Shown piece after piece: positions 32,808-41,713 of a stretch of 64,000 nt of DNA. Source of the DNA: CALCKU01 sp964654665 (GTDB taxonomy: Bacteria > Pseudomonadota > Alphaproteobacteria > Caulobacterales > Maricaulaceae); contig CAZZKV010000012.1 in assembly GCA_964654665.1 (NCBI GenBank), positions 1 to 64,000 of the forward strand, given 5' to 3'. Position 1 is the first letter of the stretch. Each line of letters starts with the position of its first letter. Under the pieces are notes generated by a model. The model made no database searches. It was not told the DNA's origin and was given only the letters and a program-made list of their open reading frames with translations. The position numbers were made by a program, and so were the translations under genes.

Positions 32808-33338
32808 ATGACCTCTGTTGACACAACCCCTTTCACCGCGTGGGTGATGCGCCCTACAGCCGATGTTCGCCGGGCGAGCCAAGCGCAATATATGCATGGT
32901 ATGACAGAAATTCTGGCGGCGGAAGCGCCGATGCAGGCCCTGTCTTTATTTCAAATTTACGGCAAAGCCAGCGGTGTTATGAAACTGGCGGCCCCTGTTC
33001 GAAAACTATGCGAGAGAGCCTTGCTTCAAGGGGTTAAAGACGGACATATTATGCTGGAACGCGAAGACGATAGCGAAATTGAGGGTCCTGACGACAGCAC
33101 AGGCTGGATTGTACGATTGCCCGATCAACCGCGTGTTATTATTCGTGATCTAGGCCATCGCAGTTTTGCTGAAATCCCAATGGGCGAGTTGGCGGGGCTT
33201 GTACTTGAAATTCGCACGCAAGATGAATTTATGGGCCGCGAGGATATTTACCGGTCTGTACTTGGGTATTATGGCCTACAAAAACTCACGGCGCTGGTCC
33301 GGCGCAGGCTTGATAAAGTTCTGGCTGTTTATTTTTAA
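32808..33338 (+). CDS. DUF3320-like stand-alone domain protein
   Basis: 176 residues, cytoplasmic. The order of ALSLFQIYGKASGVMKLAAPVRKLCERAL, a Trp-containing strand, FAEIPMGELAGLVLEI and a final helix pair with SVLGYYGLQKLTALVRRRLD resembles the small DUF3320 domain found at the C-terminus of large helicase-nuclease proteins. Here it stands alone, with no helicase nearby. The ATG at 32808 has GGAG 8 nt upstream; an upstream TTG is not used. The family call is tentative and no function is assigned. Confidence 0.6.
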   Translation: MTSVDTTPFTAWVMRPTADVRRASQAQYMHGMTEILAAEAPMQALSLFQIYGKASGVMKLAAPVRKLCERALLQGVKDGHIMLEREDDSEIEGPDDSTGWIVRLPDQPRVIIRDLGHRSFAEIPMGELAGLVLEIRTQDEFMGREDIYRSVLGYYGLQKLTALVRRRLDKVLAVYF

Positions 33339-33343
33339 CCAAT

Positions 33344-33369
33344 AAAAAACCGCCCCAAAGGACGATTTT
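33344..33369 (-). terminator. Rho-independent terminator of rpsU
   Basis: On the minus strand a 10-bp stem (AAAATCGTCC with GGGCGGTTTT, including G-U pairs) around TTTG is followed by a T run. On the plus strand the G-U pairs become A-C mismatches, so the minus direction is favoured. Confidence 0.7.
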
Positions 33370-33397
33370 CAAAACATTCATAAGGTAAGCTGTAGCG

Positions 33398-33634
33398 CTA
33401 GTAACGGCGCGGCTTCTTTTTGGTAGGGATTAACCCTTCCATTTGGGCGCGCTTACGGGCCAATTTACGGACGCGGCGGACAGCTTCTGCCTGTTCGCGG
33501 ACGCGTTTCTCAGACGGTTTTTCGTAATGCTTGCGGGCTTTCATTTCCCGCAGCACGCCTTCGTTCTGAAGTTTTTTCTTCAAAGCGCGGAGCGCCTGAT
33601 CGACATTATTCTGACGGACGTAGATTTCGACCAT
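33398..33634 (-). CDS. rpsU: 30S ribosomal protein bS21
   Basis: 78 residues, very basic. VEIYVRQNNVDQALRALKKKLQ at the start, ARKHYEKPSEKRVREQAEAVRR in the middle and an Arg/Lys-rich end are typical of bS21, which helps initiation-site binding on the small ribosomal subunit. The ATG at 33632-33634 is chosen; the upstream TTG gives three unneeded residues. A terminator follows. A monocistronic gene in most alphaproteobacteria. Confidence 0.95.
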   Translation of the reverse strand: MVEIYVRQNNVDQALRALKKKLQNEGVLREMKARKHYEKPSEKRVREQAEAVRRVRKLARKRAQMEGLIPTKKKPRRY

Positions 33635-33807
33635 GTGTATCAACTCATTTCTAGTTCAAAATTAAAGGCCAGATACGTCATCCAGCCCTTGGAATGGAGG
33701 GCTTCTAGCGGGGGAATGTGTCAAGGTAAAGGCGTGATGCTGTCTTTTATGGCTTATTTTGACGGTTTTTGTTCCCAAAATTGAAAAAATCAGTCATTTA
33801 GGGGTGT

Positions 33808-34767
33808 ATGGATTTTAATGCTCCCCACTATATTCAATCCGGCGATATCCGGCTTGCGACCTATTCCGCAGGGAATGAAAGAGCCCCTGCCATCATTCTT
33901 GTTCATGGCTGGCCGGAAATTGCCTATAGCTGGAAAAACCAGATCACGCCGTTCACAAATGCTGGTTATCGGGTTATTTGCTATGATCTTCGCGGCTTTG
34001 GCCGTTCGGATTGCCCGCATGACGTTACGGCCTATGGTTTGCCGCAATTAGTGGCAGACCTCGAAGCGGTAATGGACAGTTACAGAGTGGAGGATGCGCT
34101 GATTTGCGGGCATGATTGGGGCGGCATCATTGTCTGGTCAGCCTCGAGAATGATAAGCCATCGTGTGCGGGGTGTTATCTCTATTTGTACGCCCTGTGTT
34201 GCGCAGGCCCCTGTCGACCCTTTGAAAATTTTCGAAAAACGATTTGGAAAAGATCATTATTTTGTTGATTTTAATAACCATCCCGGGCGGGCCGAGGCCT
34301 TGTTTTCCCGCGATATAGATGCGTTTTTCAAGCTTATGTTCCGAACGACGCCTGCGGGACAGGTCATGGATAAGAAATTTACCTATATTCCCAAAAGCTT
34401 TGAGCGTTATCTCGCCGAAGGAACGCCGCCTTTGCGGGGCTATGTTATGAGTGATGATGACCGTGCCCATTATGTTCGCGCCTATCAGCGCAGCGGGTTT
34501 CATGGCGGCTGTAATCTTTACCGCAATACAACAGCGAATTGGCAATTAACCCAAGGTTTGCCGCAAAAACTGTGGCGCCCGTCGCTTATGTTAAGTCCGG
34601 CCGATGATATATTATTGCCGCCAGAAACGACAGATCATATGCCGGCTATGTCGCGTGATCTAACGCGGCATATCATTCCGGACTGTGGTCATTGGGCTAT
34701 GTGGGATAATCCGGTGGATGTTAATGCCGCTATTATAGGTTGGCTTTCAGAAAAATTTCCGCTTTAA
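33808..34767 (+). CDS. Alpha/beta hydrolase, epoxide-hydrolase type
   Basis: 319 residues. HGWPEIAYSWKNQ (oxyanion HGxP), YDLRGFGRSD, the nucleophile elbow GHDWGGIIVW with aspartate, and the C-terminal CGHWAMWDNP with the catalytic histidine are the soluble epoxide hydrolase pattern. Converts epoxides to diols in the cytoplasm. A haloalkane dehalogenase cannot be excluded, but the HGWP oxyanion motif favours an epoxide hydrolase. Confidence 0.88.
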   Translation: MDFNAPHYIQSGDIRLATYSAGNERAPAIILVHGWPEIAYSWKNQITPFTNAGYRVICYDLRGFGRSDCPHDVTAYGLPQLVADLEAVMDSYRVEDALICGHDWGGIIVWSASRMISHRVRGVISICTPCVAQAPVDPLKIFEKRFGKDHYFVDFNNHPGRAEALFSRDIDAFFKLMFRTTPAGQVMDKKFTYIPKSFERYLAEGTPPLRGYVMSDDDRAHYVRAYQRSGFHGGCNLYRNTTANWQLTQGLPQKLWRPSLMLSPADDILLPPETTDHMPAMSRDLTRHIIPDCGHWAMWDNPVDVNAAIIGWLSEKFPL

Positions 34768-34830
34768 ATCATAACCTGCCGAAATTTGGTCATATTTTTC
34801 TTTAACTTATAAACTATGGGAGGACATGGT

Positions 34831-35589
34831 ATGCGGCCATTTTTATACGCGGTTACAATTTTATTTTATCTTATAAGCTTAACGGCTTGCGGGACTGTGG
34901 CAACAAGTACCAAAATTGCATCTGGTGCCGTTAAAGCAACAGGAAAGCTTGCTGTTGGAACCGGGAAAATTGTTTATCACGGCGCGAAAATTTCCGGTGA
35001 TACAGTTATGAAAGCGACAAAAGACTCAGCCGATATGGCTAAATCAATCGGCCAGTCAAAAACGGTTAAGGGCACTATACAGGCCATTCGGCAAGCGCCG
35101 CCGCCCGAACATGTTGAAAAAGCTGTTGAAGCTGAAGATTTTGGTGAAGCCTTATTATCTCCTTTATCAGATGTTAATCTGCGCAAACAAAAAATTCCGG
35201 TTTTATTGACAACGCTTGAAACACCCTATGATAGAATCCCGGATGCATCTTGTGCGGGACTTGCCGGTGATCTTAAAGCGCTAGACACAGTTTTAGGACC
35301 AGATATGGACCGGCCGGAACCGGATTATAGCCGGCCAGAAAAAACCAAACGATTTGTGACGCGCAATTCGGTCAAAGCCGTTGAAAAAACCGCATCCAGT
35401 TTTATTCCCTTCCGATGGGTTGTCCGCGCGGCAACGGGGGCGAGCGCGCATGAAAAAAATATACAAAAGGCGTATAGAAAAGGGGTGGCTCGCCGCGGAT
35501 ATTTACGCGGATTATACCAAGCCGATGATTGTTTTTATAAAATGCGAGCGGCTGAGCTTGGACTTACATATTCGCGTATAGAGCGTTAA
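34831..35589 (+). CDS. Putative lipoprotein, function unknown
   Basis: 252 residues with the lipobox LTAC at the end of a hydrophobic signal (MRPFLYAVTILFYLISLTAC). An Ala/Lys/Gly-rich helical region follows (VKATGKLAVGTGKIVYHGAK), then a globular part with two cysteines. The ATG at 34831 is preferred because GGGAGGAC lies just upstream. It overlaps the convergent hydrolase gene by 26 nt. I recognise no family. Confidence 0.7.
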   Translation: MRPFLYAVTILFYLISLTACGTVATSTKIASGAVKATGKLAVGTGKIVYHGAKISGDTVMKATKDSADMAKSIGQSKTVKGTIQAIRQAPPPEHVEKAVEAEDFGEALLSPLSDVNLRKQKIPVLLTTLETPYDRIPDASCAGLAGDLKALDTVLGPDMDRPEPDYSRPEKTKRFVTRNSVKAVEKTASSFIPFRWVVRAATGASAHEKNIQKAYRKGVARRGYLRGLYQADDCFYKMRAAELGLTYSRIER

Positions 35590-36700
35590 TGAGCGCAACG
35601 GGGCGCTTATCTCCGATCAATGAATTATCTTGGCGGGTCATGGCATAGGCCCCTGTGATACCGGCTGTTTTATCGGCCCATACGCAGGACCCGCCCCAAC
35701 CGCTATGTCCGATGGTATCCGGATTAGGGCCGTAAATATAATTCGGATCATTGCGCATCATGCCAGCGGCAAAATCCAATGTGAAAGGCAAGACCAGATT
35801 AGGGGCTTTTATCCGTGATTGCCCGAGAGCCTGAACCGTATCTTCGGCAAGATACACCTCGCCGTCCAGTGTCCCGTTTAAAGCCAGCGACATAATACGG
35901 GCTAGGCTTTTGGCATTGGCTTGGATGTTCGATGCGGCAAATTCTGCCGAAAGCCAACGGGCTTTATCACGCGTATCGGGGCTGGATGATTTTTGCATAA
36001 AGGCGGCGTGTGTGGCCGTATTTATTTCGCCTAAATCGGCTACGGCCTTGGGTTTGGCCATAGCGGCGCAGCGGTCATGATGGGCCTCGGGCAGGCCTAT
36101 CCAGATGTCAAGATTATGAGGGGCGGCAATATCCTGGCGAAGGATTTGACCAAGGCTTCGTCCATGCGCATCGGCGCGGCGCGCAATTTCGCCCGCTAAA
36201 AACCCAAAGGTAATCGGATGATAACCGCAGGCTTGCCCGGGCGGAAAGAGAGGCGCTTGCCGTGCTAAAGTCTGGCAGGTTTTATCCCAATCATACCAGT
36301 CTTGTGCTGTCCAATTTGGATCGGTTATGCCGGGTAATCCCGATTGATGGGACATAAGCTGGCCTATGGTTAGTCCTTCTTTGCCGTCGCCTGTAAATTC
36401 AGGCCAGACAGATGATACTAATTGATTATAGCCGATTTTATCTTGATCAATCAGATGGGCGATGATTAGGGCTACAACCGCCTTGCCGGATGAATAAACT
36501 GAAATTAGATGATTATCAGTCAGCGGTATGGTTTTCGCTCTATCCGCCCAACCACCATATATTTCAATTAAGGGTGCGCCGTCTTTATAGACACACAAAT
36601 TGGCCCCTAATTCCGCTTTATTTTGGAATTGTTGGCGAAAAACATTGACCACCGGCGTTAAATGATCGGGGGCGTGAATTGTGAAAGGCGTTTCTGTCAT
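35564..36700 (-). CDS. Serine beta-lactamase-like hydrolase (class C/EstB type)
   Basis: 378 residues with the SxxK motif SSGK (S70-K73), a YHPITFG motif at the usual Tyr position and GHSGWGGSCVW as the third box. No signal peptide, so cytoplasmic; this is the esterase EstB/LACTB group rather than a secreted antibiotic-resistance enzyme. It overlaps the upstream kinase gene by 4 nt. The natural substrate is unknown. Confidence 0.85.
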   Translation of the reverse strand: MTETPFTIHAPDHLTPVVNVFRQQFQNKAELGANLCVYKDGAPLIEIYGGWADRAKTIPLTDNHLISVYSSGKAVVALIIAHLIDQDKIGYNQLVSSVWPEFTGDGKEGLTIGQLMSHQSGLPGITDPNWTAQDWYDWDKTCQTLARQAPLFPPGQACGYHPITFGFLAGEIARRADAHGRSLGQILRQDIAAPHNLDIWIGLPEAHHDRCAAMAKPKAVADLGEINTATHAAFMQKSSSPDTRDKARWLSAEFAASNIQANAKSLARIMSLALNGTLDGEVYLAEDTVQALGQSRIKAPNLVLPFTLDFAAGMMRNDPNYIYGPNPDTIGHSGWGGSCVWADKTAGITGAYAMTRQDNSLIGDKRPVALINALYANM

Positions 36701-37527
36701 AAAGGTACCACAGGTAAAGGCGTTGACGTTAAAAGGCTGTCTTGCTGGTTTATAAGCGGCAGTTCGCCTCTAAACCTATTATCTTTATCGCTTTTTGCTA
36801 CTTTTATAATAGCAAAGGTTGAAGCCGCAGCGCGAGCCATTGCCTGTTTAGGTCCGTCGCCATTAAGGCGATGTGCCAGTAAAGTTGCGGCCATAATATC
36901 ACCGCCGCCATGAGGTACGCGATCAAAGCGTTGATGGGCGACATAGACCGATTGTGCTGAATCAATCCATAAAGCGCCGATCTTATCGCCGATGGGGACC
37001 GATGTGATCAGACTGTCGCAAGGCAGTGTATCGGCAGCGCAGCGGGCAATAGATTGCATATTATCAGGTTTTACGTCGGCTAAATATGACAATTCCCATA
37101 AATTAGGTGTTGTCACATGGGCGAGGGGTAAAAGGTGTTCTTTGATCGCTTGCGCTGTTTCGGGTGCTATATAAAGTCGTCCATGATCTCCCATGACCGG
37201 ATCAATTAGGATATCGGCCTGTGGGTTTTGTTCTTTAATAGAGAGAATAATGTCTGCGGCGAGTATCACATGGTCAATATCGCCCAAATAACCTGTCATA
37301 ACAGCGTCAAAGGCAATGCCTTGTGCGTGAATACCTGCCCACATATCGCGCAGTCGTTCTGGATCGGTTATTGCGCCGCCCGGATCGCCCCATCCTGGAT
37401 GCCGGCCAAAGAGGGTTGTTGGTAAGACACAGGTCTCGACCCCGAGGCGGCGCAGGCAAAACGCGCTGGCTGAGGCACCAACATGAGACGCACCAACAAA
37501 TGAGGATATGATTAAAGCAGTTTTCAT
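36697..37527 (-). CDS. Pyridoxal kinase-like sugar/pyridoxal kinase
   Basis: 276 residues of the ribokinase/PdxK fold. SSFVGASHVGASA, GYLGDID, LIDPVMGDHGRLY, VTTPNLWELSYL and a C-terminal PHGGGDIMAA catalytic loop match PdxY-type pyridoxal kinases, which salvage pyridoxal 5-phosphate. The usual GTGD loop is GGGD here, keeping the catalytic aspartate. Co-transcribed with the beta-lactamase-like gene. Confidence 0.85.
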   Translation of the reverse strand: MKTALIISSFVGASHVGASASAFCLRRLGVETCVLPTTLFGRHPGWGDPGGAITDPERLRDMWAGIHAQGIAFDAVMTGYLGDIDHVILAADIILSIKEQNPQADILIDPVMGDHGRLYIAPETAQAIKEHLLPLAHVTTPNLWELSYLADVKPDNMQSIARCAADTLPCDSLITSVPIGDKIGALWIDSAQSVYVAHQRFDRVPHGGGDIMAATLLAHRLNGDGPKQAMARAAASTFAIIKVAKSDKDNRFRGELPLINQQDSLLTSTPLPVVPL

Positions 37528-37575
37528 TTCTTTCCTCTGGCGCTAGAGACATAAAAAATCAACCGGGAGCCCCCT

Positions 37576-37923
37576 ATGTCATACACAATTTATCACAATC
37601 CGCGGTGCTCAAAATCGCGCCAAGGTCTAAAAATTCTGGAAGCGGCCGGAATTGAACCGAATATTCACCTATATTTGGAGGATGTTTTGTCCGCGGATGA
37701 TATTCGCGAAATTTTGCTGATGCTGGGTTTAGATGACCCGCGGGATTTAATGCGTAAGGGTGAGGATATATACAAAGCGCTTGATTTGAAAAATATTGAC
37801 AGCGAAACTGCTTTGATAACGGCTATGGCTGCGCACCCAAAACTGATTGAACGTCCGATTGTGGTCAAAGATGATACAGCCGTTATTGGACGCCCGCCGG
37901 AAAATATCCGCAAATTATTGTAA
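37576..37923 (+). CDS. ArsC-family (arsenate reductase-like) protein
   Basis: 115 residues, thioredoxin-like fold. The YHNPRCSKSRQGL motif with C11 followed by S, the FixK-independent ArsC/Spx family signature, and the C-terminal ERPIVVKDDTAVIGRPPENI are diagnostic. Glutaredoxin-coupled arsenate reduction is the family role. No ars operon lies nearby, so its physiological substrate is open. GGGAGC precedes the ATG. Confidence 0.87.
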   Translation: MSYTIYHNPRCSKSRQGLKILEAAGIEPNIHLYLEDVLSADDIREILLMLGLDDPRDLMRKGEDIYKALDLKNIDSETALITAMAAHPKLIERPIVVKDDTAVIGRPPENIRKLL

Positions 37924-38042
37924 CTGGATGCCTTTTATCAGAAAATTATAGAAAAAAAGCTGCGTTTAAACGCCTTGTTAAGCAAAGCAAGGCATCACTC
38001 CATTAACCATAGCACGATTGCGTGCTTATTTGGAGGATTAAG

Positions 38043-39431
38043 ATGCGGCTTGCAGTTTGTACCTTATCAGCAATTTTGCTGTCAGGATGTTCGTGGTTAG
38101 GTGGAGGCCTTGGGGGGCACTCAGGACAGAATAACGCTTATAATGCTAGTGGCCGTTATGCATCTGCGCAGGGCGCGCAAGCCCGCGGTAAACAATATCG
38201 TGGCCCGCAGGCGGGACCTTGCCAAATTTTTGTACCTACGCAGCCTATTCCCCATGGATGTGACCCGGCTTCTGTAACCCTTGCTGCGCCCGGGGCGCAA
38301 TATGGGGGTCAACATGCGGGCGGTTTTCCGCAAACGCCTCAATTTGGCAACACAGCCATTACAGGCGGGTATGGCAGTCATGCGGCAGACGCGCACAACC
38401 AATCGGCGCATTATCAACCTAAAAAACGTCTGCGTAAGCCGAAATGGCGTGGATCATTGTCTTTAGGCGGCGAAAAAAGCAATGGTGGTGATTATTTAAA
38501 TTATGACGACGCAGGTCTTGGTAGATCGCAACTTATTCCGACTACTATTCAAAGGCAGGATGGTAGTGCTCGAAATCTCAATACATTCCGCTTTGGGGGT
38601 TTTAACCCGAGTCTAAATTATAACCCTTTTGATTTTCGTGAAGATTTTACCGAAGGCTCGCCGCCATCAGGTACAATTACCGATACGCGTTATTTTGCTG
38701 ATGTTGAAAATGTTGACATGCCTAATATCTCTTTTGATGATGTTCACAGTACACCTGTGACGATTTCGGGCGGTGTTGAATATATTGCGTCACCACGCAC
38801 AACGCTTTTTGCCAATGCGGGCTATAGTTATGCCGAAGGCGAGGATGATAGCGGTATTACAATTGACGGCCGTTTGTTACGAGAAGTTCGGACGCGTACG
38901 TTTACCGAGTCGATGGTATCACCAGGAACATTTATTCAGCAAAGCGATGATACGAATACAAGCTTTATACCGAATGTGGATATAGCCCATTTTAACTTTA
39001 GTTTCTCGGATTTGGAACGAATTAACCTTGAAGCGGGTGCCCGTCATTATTTTAATCCTATCTTTAAAAACCAAACACAAACCAGTATTACACCCTTTAT
39101 AGGTGCAGCCGCCGGCGCGAGTCATTATAATGCGCAATCATTTACCATCTCCCAAGAGCAATTGTTCTATGAAAGAGCCTTTGAATCGGATCTGGAAACG
39201 CTAGAGTTTTATGAACCGCCCAGCCTGACACAGGTTGTAGATGTTTATGATAGCCAATGGGTTCCGCAAGGGTCTTTAACTGCAGGTGTAGAATGGCAGA
39301 TGACGCCAAAGACGGCTTTGGCGTTTGAAACGGGTCTTCGAATCGAAGGGGCTCGAGACTATTCCAATGGTACAAAGGGCGATACGAATGTCGCAATCCC
39401 GTTCACCATACGCGGGAGCTATAATTTTTAG
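38043..39431 (+). CDS. Lipoprotein-signal outer membrane beta-barrel-like protein (paralogue 1)
   Basis: 462 residues. Lipobox LLSGC follows a short signal (MRLAVCTLSAILLSGCSW), then a Gly/Gln/Ala-rich linker and, from about residue 200, alternating strands ending in a terminal phenylalanine (RGSYNF), as in outer membrane beta-barrels. Strands such as FANAGYSYAEG and INLEAGARHYFNP fit. The ATG with GGAGG upstream is preferred. A related gene with the same start follows. Function unknown. Confidence 0.75.
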   Translation: MRLAVCTLSAILLSGCSWLGGGLGGHSGQNNAYNASGRYASAQGAQARGKQYRGPQAGPCQIFVPTQPIPHGCDPASVTLAAPGAQYGGQHAGGFPQTPQFGNTAITGGYGSHAADAHNQSAHYQPKKRLRKPKWRGSLSLGGEKSNGGDYLNYDDAGLGRSQLIPTTIQRQDGSARNLNTFRFGGFNPSLNYNPFDFREDFTEGSPPSGTITDTRYFADVENVDMPNISFDDVHSTPVTISGGVEYIASPRTTLFANAGYSYAEGEDDSGITIDGRLLREVRTRTFTESMVSPGTFIQQSDDTNTSFIPNVDIAHFNFSFSDLERINLEAGARHYFNPIFKNQTQTSITPFIGAAAGASHYNAQSFTISQEQLFYERAFESDLETLEFYEPPSLTQVVDVYDSQWVPQGSLTAGVEWQMTPKTALAFETGLRIEGARDYSNGTKGDTNVAIPFTIRGSYNF

Positions 39432-39450
39432 CTAAAGAATTGAATAAATT

Positions 39451-39483
39451 AAGGTTTTGTTTCCGTTTTGAAAACCTTTTTTT
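39451..39483 (+). terminator. Rho-independent terminator
   Basis: AAGGTTTT pairs with AAAACCTT across a 12-nt loop and is followed by a T run, between the two paralogous beta-barrel genes. Confidence 0.55.
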
Positions 39484-39544
39484 AAGTATAACCAATTATA
39501 AGCGGGGCAGATGAAGTGTCTAATGTGAAAAAAGGGAGGCGGCG

Positions 39545-40788
39545 ATGCGTCTTGTAGTTGTAGCGTTATCAACAGTATTATTGTCAGGATGTTCTTGGCT
39601 AGGAATGGGCGGGTCAAGCGCAAGCCAATATGGCTATGGCGGTGGAGCGTATAGCGGTGGATCTTTTGGGGCTGGATGTGCTCCTGTAGGGTCCTTCGGA
39701 GCCGGGTCTTACGGTGCCACGTCATATAGTGCCGGATATGGTGCTGCTGGATGCGGCCCTGCAGGCGGGTATGGNNNNNNNNNNNNNNNNNNNNNNNNNN
39801 NNNNNNNNNNNNNNNNNNNNNNNNNNNNNNNNNNNNNNNNNNNNNNNNNNNNNNNNNNNNNNNNNNNNNNNNNNCTGGTGGCTTTGGAACCGGTGTTGCT
39901 GGTGCAGGCGGATTTGGCGCTGGTACGGTCACAACACTGGGTGCGAATGCACCTTTTGGGGCCGCAGTTAACACCGTTCAAGGTGGTATAGCCGGAACAC
40001 AATTTGCAGGCGGTCAATTCGCTGGCGGAAATGTTACGACAGTTCAAGGGGCTCCGATTTATGTAGGACAGCCTTATGCAGCCTATTACGGCGTTCCGCA
40101 ATTACGCGGCGCGGCGGCAGCCCTGCCTTTTGCTCTAACGGCGGGTATTGGAACGAATTTTGATATTGGCGGTGACTTCTTCACAGAAAAACCGGCTGGC
40201 CCTGCAACGACAGGCACAGGCGGTTTAAGTGCGGGCCGAACAGTTTCAGCCCTAGACTCTATCAGTTATAATCAAGCCTTTGATTCCGGTATTCGATATG
40301 ATCTTGGTGCAGAATTTGATGTTAACCAAGATACGACGCTTTTATCGCGGATTGGGTACTCACAGGCCGATGGTAAGCGAAATAATATTGGTACTGTGAC
40401 CGAAGGCGGGACAACGGCTGATCTATTTGCGGAATTTAGCGATCTTGAGCAATATAGTATTGAAGGCGGCGTGCGTAAATATGTTGGCGGCCCCAATGTT
40501 GGTCTGCGGCCCTATGTTGGCGCATTAGGTGGCTTTGTTTATACTGATGATGTTGACGTAACACAGTCATCGACAGCCTTTGCAGGTGGTGATGAGACAC
40601 AACAATATCTGGATGGCGGCTGGTCGCCAACAGCGACGGGTGTTATTGGTGCCGAATGGCAAGTCGGACCTCGCTCTGCTATTGGTATTGAAAGTGGTAT
40701 TCGCTGGCAGGATAATGGCGATACAAATTTTGAATCGAAAGATCGGTGGTCTATTCCGCTCTCGTTACGCGGACGTGTCGCATTCTAA
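39545..40788 (+). CDS. Lipoprotein-signal beta-barrel-like protein (paralogue 2), interrupted by assembly gap
   Basis: It starts like the previous gene (MRLVVVALSTVLLSGCSWLG) with lipobox LLSGC. A Gly/Ser/Ala-rich repeat region (GSFGAGSYGATSYSAGYGAAG) runs into 100 Ns; after the gap the sequence resumes in the third frame relative to the start (GGFGTGVAGAGGFG) and ends in strands and a terminal phenylalanine (RGRVAF). The reading frame is broken only because the gap size is a placeholder; the true gap must leave remainder 2 when divided by 3. A tandem duplicate of the previous gene with a longer glycine-rich linker. Confidence 0.75.
39775..39874. other. Assembly gap (100 N) inside the glycine-rich linker
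   Basis: Exactly 100 Ns in a repetitive GGY/GAG-coding region, likely a collapsed repeat. The frames on the two sides differ, so the real length is not 100. Confidence 0.95.
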
Positions 40789-40810
40789 GCTTAGAACTTT
40801 TTATGAATAT

Positions 40811-40840
40811 AAAAACCCGGCTTTTAGGTCGGGTTTTTTA
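40811..40840. terminator. Bidirectional Rho-independent terminator
   Basis: AAAAACCCG and CGGGTTTTTT form a stem with T runs on both strands, between convergent genes (beta-barrel paralogue 2 and enoyl-CoA hydratase). Confidence 0.8.
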
Positions 40841-40873
40841 TTTGAATATGCCGCTTTGAACTCAAAATGATCG

Positions 40874-41650
40874 TTATTTATTTTTGAAATGCGGCTTTCG
40901 TTTTTCTACAAAGGCCATCATGCCTTCTTTTTGATCTTCTGTGGTGAACATGGATTGGAACAAGCGGCGCTCAAACCGAATGCCTTGGGATAAGGTCATT
41001 TCAAAGGCACCATTAAGCGTTTCTTTGGTCATCATAGCAATGGGGTGGCTCTGTCCGGCTATTTTTGCCGCTGCTTCTTTGGCTGTTTCCATTAAATCAT
41101 CCAAAGGCACGACCCGGGATACGAGGCTGGCGCGTTCAGCCTCTGCGGCGTCCATCATCCGGCCCGTTAGGCACATATCCATGGCTTTGGCTTTGCCGAC
41201 GGCTCGAATAAGGCGCTGCGTACCGCCGATGCCGGGCATAACGCCCAGATTAATTTCTGGTTGTCCAAATTTCGCATTATCGGCCGCGATAATAAAATCA
41301 CACATCATGGCGATTTCGCATCCTCCGCCCAAGGCGTAGCCGGCAACGGCAGCGATAATCGGTTTGCGAAATCGGGCTATTGCGGAATGATAGAGATCAA
41401 AAGTATCATTTTTATAGATATCGAGATAGCTATCATCGGCCATTTCCTTGATATCAGCGCCAGCAGCAAAGGCCTTTTCATTACCCGTCAATATGACACA
41501 GCCAATCATTTCGTCTTCTTCAAGGGCCGCGAGCGCATCGGCGATTTCGGTCATCATTGCTGTATTTAAAGCATTGAGAGCATTGGGCCGGTCAAGTTGT
41601 AAGGTAGCAACATGCCCATCACGCGTCAGTTCAATCATTTCGTAATTCAT
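40874..41650 (-). CDS. Enoyl-CoA hydratase (crotonase family)
   Basis: 258 residues. LQLDRPNALNALNT, the oxyanion segment FAAGADIKEM, AVAGYALGGGCEIAMMCD and the GVMPGIGGTQRL segment, which carries both usual catalytic acids nearby, match short-chain enoyl-CoA hydratase. It hydrates trans-2-enoyl-CoA in beta-oxidation. A stand-alone gene next to mutM, an arrangement common in alphaproteobacteria. Confidence 0.92.
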   Translation of the reverse strand: MNYEMIELTRDGHVATLQLDRPNALNALNTAMMTEIADALAALEEDEMIGCVILTGNEKAFAAGADIKEMADDSYLDIYKNDTFDLYHSAIARFRKPIIAAVAGYALGGGCEIAMMCDFIIAADNAKFGQPEINLGVMPGIGGTQRLIRAVGKAKAMDMCLTGRMMDAAEAERASLVSRVVPLDDLMETAKEAAAKIAGQSHPIAMMTKETLNGAFEMTLSQGIRFERRLFQSMFTTEDQKEGMMAFVEKRKPHFKNK

Positions 41651-41713
41651 ACGGATCTCCGATCAGATTTATCGCCGGCATTTACACCAGTGTTTTCACC
41701 GACACAAGCTATG

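Noticed and set aside
37972..37993. Hairpin GCCTTG/CAAGGC after the ArsC-like gene
   Set aside because: No T run follows, so it is not called as a terminator.
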